A stretch of 64,000 bases of DNA from positions 1 through 64,000 of the forward strand of contig JAPJBO010000564.1 in NCBI GenBank assembly GCA_030068145.1, written 5' to 3'. A model generated the notes under the pieces. That model saw only the letters and a list, made by a program, of their open reading frames with translations, was not told the origin of the DNA and did not search any database. The DNA comes from Diplonema papillatum (taxonomy: Eukaryota > Euglenozoa > Diplonemea > Diplonemida > Diplonemidae). The position numbers and the translations under genes were made by a program. Numbering within the stretch: the stretch's first letter is position 1; each line of letters begins with the position of its first letter. Of this stretch, positions 61,472 through 64,000 are shown in pieces.

Positions 61472-61654
61472 ATGCCGAAAGTCACCGAGGCTTACTTGGC
61501 CGGACTGACTGTGGTCGAGCTGAAAGCGCTGGCCGCGGAACTCGGTGGGGTAGTCGTCGGGATCCAGCGAAAGCGGGAGCTGCAGGCCAGGATCCTGGCA
61601 GAGAAAGACGGGGAAGACGCCGATGATGGCGGGCAGCGACGAGGACGAAGATGA
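61472..61654 (+). CDS. Small SAP-motif-like protein
   Basis: 60 codons: after a short N-terminus comes LTVVELKALAAELG followed by GIQRKRELQARILAE, the helix-turn-helix pattern of the SAP motif (DNA or RNA binding; L..eLk...e.g....g.k.eL..ri). The acidic/basic tail ends at a TGA. An overlapping frame in the same place would give an acidic tail (SDEDEDDYV), so a frameshift near the end is possible. No neighbour suggests a pathway. Confidence 0.5.
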   Translation: MPKVTEAYLAGLTVVELKALAAELGGVVVGIQRKRELQARILAEKDGEDADDGGQRRGRR

Positions 61655-62520
61655 CTATGTGTGAGAGAATAGGCTATCCCGGGAGGTCACTCCACAAAAG
61701 ATTTTTCCCGCCAGCCAGCCCAAAGGAACCTGAGGTTCGTTCGTAATACCTTGTGGAATTCCCTCGATGAATCGCAAGCGGCGGAGGAGCGGTTCGCCCG
61801 CATCCGCAAGCTAACTCCCAAGATCGAAGACGCCCTCGTCCAGGAGGTCATCGCCGATGATATCCGCGCGCTGATCGAGCGGAAGCTCGACCAGCGCGCC
61901 GTGCAGGCCGTCGAAAGGAAGGCGCAGTGGGCGATGGGCCGTGTCGTAGAACAGCCACGGGTCTCGCAGCCAGTTGAACGAGCGGAGCCCGACTTTGTGA
62001 AGAAGGGAAGCCGGCCCATCCCCCTCCTGATAAATCGTGACCTACCGCGGTATATCTCAAAGTTTGAAATTAGGATGCAGGAGAATCTGTGATGGCCCTG
62101 GAATACAGCACCTGGAGATCCCGGGTGCGAAGGTCCAGCAGGCCCTGCTCGACGGCATCGACGCCGCGGACGCCAACAGCACGTGGCAGAACGTCGGCTA
62201 CACCCACGCGAAGTGGAGGTACGTGCGGAAGGTGGATCTCCTGGACAACCGTGGCGGACCAGGTCCTGAGTTGGGTCGGATGGATGCAGGCCGACGGGTT
62301 GAAGGCTTCCTCCATCCTGACAGAGATAGGCAACGGCATCGCCGCTCTGAAGCTCCAGGGGGTAAATTTGGAAGCTGTGTCACGACCAATTGCGCTTCGG
62401 GCAGAGTGACGCCCTGGGTGGACAACTTTTTTCCTTTCGGCCCGTGAAAAATCTGGCATGGCAGAGCTCTGGGACACCTGGACTCGTACGGCGGAATACG
62501 TGGGACTCGAGACCTAGCCA
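61655..62520 (+). other. Coding-like block in more than one frame, unrecognised
   Basis: Plus-strand peptides with ordinary amino-acid composition appear in different frames: about 61751-62030 (KLTPKIEDALVQEVIADDIR), about 62110-62250 (VQQALLDGIDAADANSTW) and about 62255-62409 (LKASSILTEIGNGIAALK). I recognise no family. It could be a decayed gene, a gene with small introns, or an old element. I do not join the pieces. Confidence 0.35.
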
Positions 62521-63360
62521 GTCCAACAAGGTCCGGCCGAGCGCGTTCAGTGGCTCGGTTTGAATGTCGACCTCCCGCCCAATAGGATCCGCGCGCCGCG
62601 CAGCGTCACCGCCGCTCTCGGCCCGGCCATAGACGCGATTTCAGGAGGCTCGTCCTTCAGAGATATATCTACCGGGTTCTGGGCGTGTGCAATTTTTAGA
62701 CTGTTTCTAGTAACCGCACCTAAGCCACCAAAAACGCCCAGCTTTTCACATCTTGCCTGCCAAGACCATTCAGCTACTGCTCAACAATCCTGATAATTCT
62801 GCAGACTGCTTAAAAAGCTTCTGATAAGTACTCGAAATGCCACCTCACCAGACCGCTGGCCTGCACAAGGAAGACCCTGGCTCACCCGAGCCAGCAAGAG
62901 TGCACCAGCAGACCACCAGGGCAAAAAAACACAAACCTCCAGAGCAAAAAAACAGCAAAAAAAACAAAAAAACAAAAAAAAACAAAAAACCCGGTAGGGT
63001 GCCAACATTGCTAGACGCCCTGTCTCGTCAGGTTCCGAAGTAGTGAGGACCTCTCATCCGTCCTCGAGACTGTTATTCGCATCATATTTGTTTTTCCACG
63101 TCACAATTTCTTTTGTATTCACGCCCGGGAACTGTTTGTAGTGCCTCACACAAGCGACTTCGCGCAGGGATGCACCACTTCATGTGGACAGCAGCAAGAT
63201 TAGCAGCTATCTGGCTCCACCTTTTACTCCAACCATACGGCGCGCGGCAGAGCAGGAGAGGTGGACGAGAGTGACAGACACAAGCATATGGGACCAATAG
63301 GCTTGCTCGTGGTGGTGGCGGTGTACATGACACCAAACTACTAAGCTGGTGTCGGATCAG
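62521..63360. other. No recognisable gene; A-rich stretch
   Basis: 62925-62990 is A-rich with C interruptions. 63303-63385 resembles 60510-60600 (GTGGTGGCGGTGTACATGAC, AAACTAC.AAGCTGGTGT), the 3' flank of the ankyrin paralogue. Confidence 0.45.
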
Positions 63361-63369
63361 GGAATATGT

Positions 63370-63560
63370 GTGGTTAAAAAAGCTTCTTCCAGCGTGATCA
63401 CGATGACGGCAGAGCGCTTTGTTTGCGCGCGGTCCCAGCGACGGCCAACGCCGTGCGCCCCGCGTAGTCCGCCAGGTCCAGCCTCGCCCCAGCTCCGACC
63501 AGCTCCTGGACGGCGCCGAGGTTGCCGACGTCGCAAGCCTCGATGAGCGCCGACAGCCGA
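63370..63560 (-). pseudogene. Ankyrin-repeat gene fragment
   Basis: About 190 bp match the last two repeats of the intact ankyrin gene, broken by frame changes, and joined upstream to the 3' flank of the next copy. Confidence 0.8.
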
Positions 63561-63577
63561 CGCCGCTGCGGCGAGCT

Positions 63578-64000
63578 TCAACGACGTCTGAACCTTTGTT
63601 GTCTCTTCTCGACTTTCGTGGTGCACCCGTCCCCTAACTCGGTGGCGCCTGCTTCTTCCAGCACGCTCACGATGGCGGCGGAGTGCTCCCGACGCTTTTC
63701 CTTGAGCGCGGTCCTAGCGATGGCCAACGCCGTGCGCCCCGCGTGGTCCGCCAGGTCCAGCCTCGCCCCAGCTCCGACCAGCTCCTGGACGGCGCCCAGG
63801 TTGCCGTCGTCGCAAGCCTGGATGAGCGCCGACCTACCGGAGTTGTCCTGCAAGTCGACCGCCGACGCCGCTGCGAGCTTCCGCACGATTTCAAAGCGGC
63901 GGGGCTCGTCGCATTCTTCTTTAACGGCATACATCAACGCCGTCCGACCCTCGTTATCCTGTAAACCGATGTCGGAGCCCGACTCGATAAATTGGTGAAC
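63578..64000 (-). CDS. Ankyrin-repeat protein, partial (runs off the window)
   Basis: The frame is open from the window end to 63578 and reads the last four ankyrin repeats, closely matching the intact paralogue (SGRSALIQACDDGNLGAVQE; GRTALAIARTALKEKRREH). Unlike the intact copy it continues about 20 residues past GATE into a basic tail (KVEKRQQRFRRR). Only the C-terminal part is seen, so whether it is functional cannot be judged. Confidence 0.8.
   Translation of the reverse strand, partial: VHQFIESGSDIGLQDNEGRTALMYAVKEECDEPRRFEIVRKLAAASAVDLQDNSGRSALIQACDDGNLGAVQELVGAGARLDLADHAGRTALAIARTALKEKRREHSAAIVSVLEEAGATELGDGCTTKVEKRQQRFRRR

Overview
The window looks like nuclear DNA of an intron-poor, repeat-rich unicellular eukaryote, possibly an alga or other protist; I cannot place it more precisely. 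The evidence is a eukaryotic-type CDP-diacylglycerol synthase, a KIAA0930/DUF2045-like protein with a PH domain, decayed pieces of eukaryotic 18S and 28S rRNA, a tyrosine-recombinase retrotransposon, long homopolymers and abundant minisatellites. Confident genes are few and GC-rich, mostly on the minus strand, and are islands in non-coding repeat sequence. No operon logic, CRISPR array, origin or convincing tRNA gene is visible.

Layout. 1-1860: CAG/GCA-type low-complexity DNA. 2000-4070: a 188-bp satellite. 4117-5638: two 273-bp direct repeats. 5639-11019: a 5.4-kb block bounded by 41-bp inverted repeats, holding two oppositely oriented arrays of one 31-bp satellite around a centre with an OTU-protease-like reading frame. 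11020-13081: (ACACAAT)n heptamer arrays. 13106-14479: CDP-diacylglycerol synthase, with partial copies of its 3' end on one side and of its 5' end and promoter on the other. 18683-24312: a 24-bp minisatellite split by a whole-looking Ngaro/VIPER/TATE-type retrotransposon (19309-23393). 24.5-41 kb: mostly dispersed repeats, inverted-repeat elements and rRNA fragments. 41929-46701: a 1590-residue KIAA0930-like/PH protein whose last segment is repeated in tandem downstream. 47-53 kb: more dispersed repeats, including a nearly perfect 135-bp inverted repeat. 53397-54512: a tocopherol-cyclase-like/AttH-like gene whose 5' end meets a 14-bp minisatellite. 59225-64000: an intact ankyrin-repeat gene, broken relatives, one relative running off the window, and a small SAP-motif frame.

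The genes do not form a visible pathway. What unites the window is its mode of evolution: most recognisable genes are flanked by partial tandem copies of their own ends, and several non-coding blocks are inverted-repeat (foldback-like) structures, some nested. The strongest candidate for something undescribed is the 5639-11019 foldback-like block. The best-defined mobile element is the tyrosine-recombinase retrotransposon with split direct repeats.
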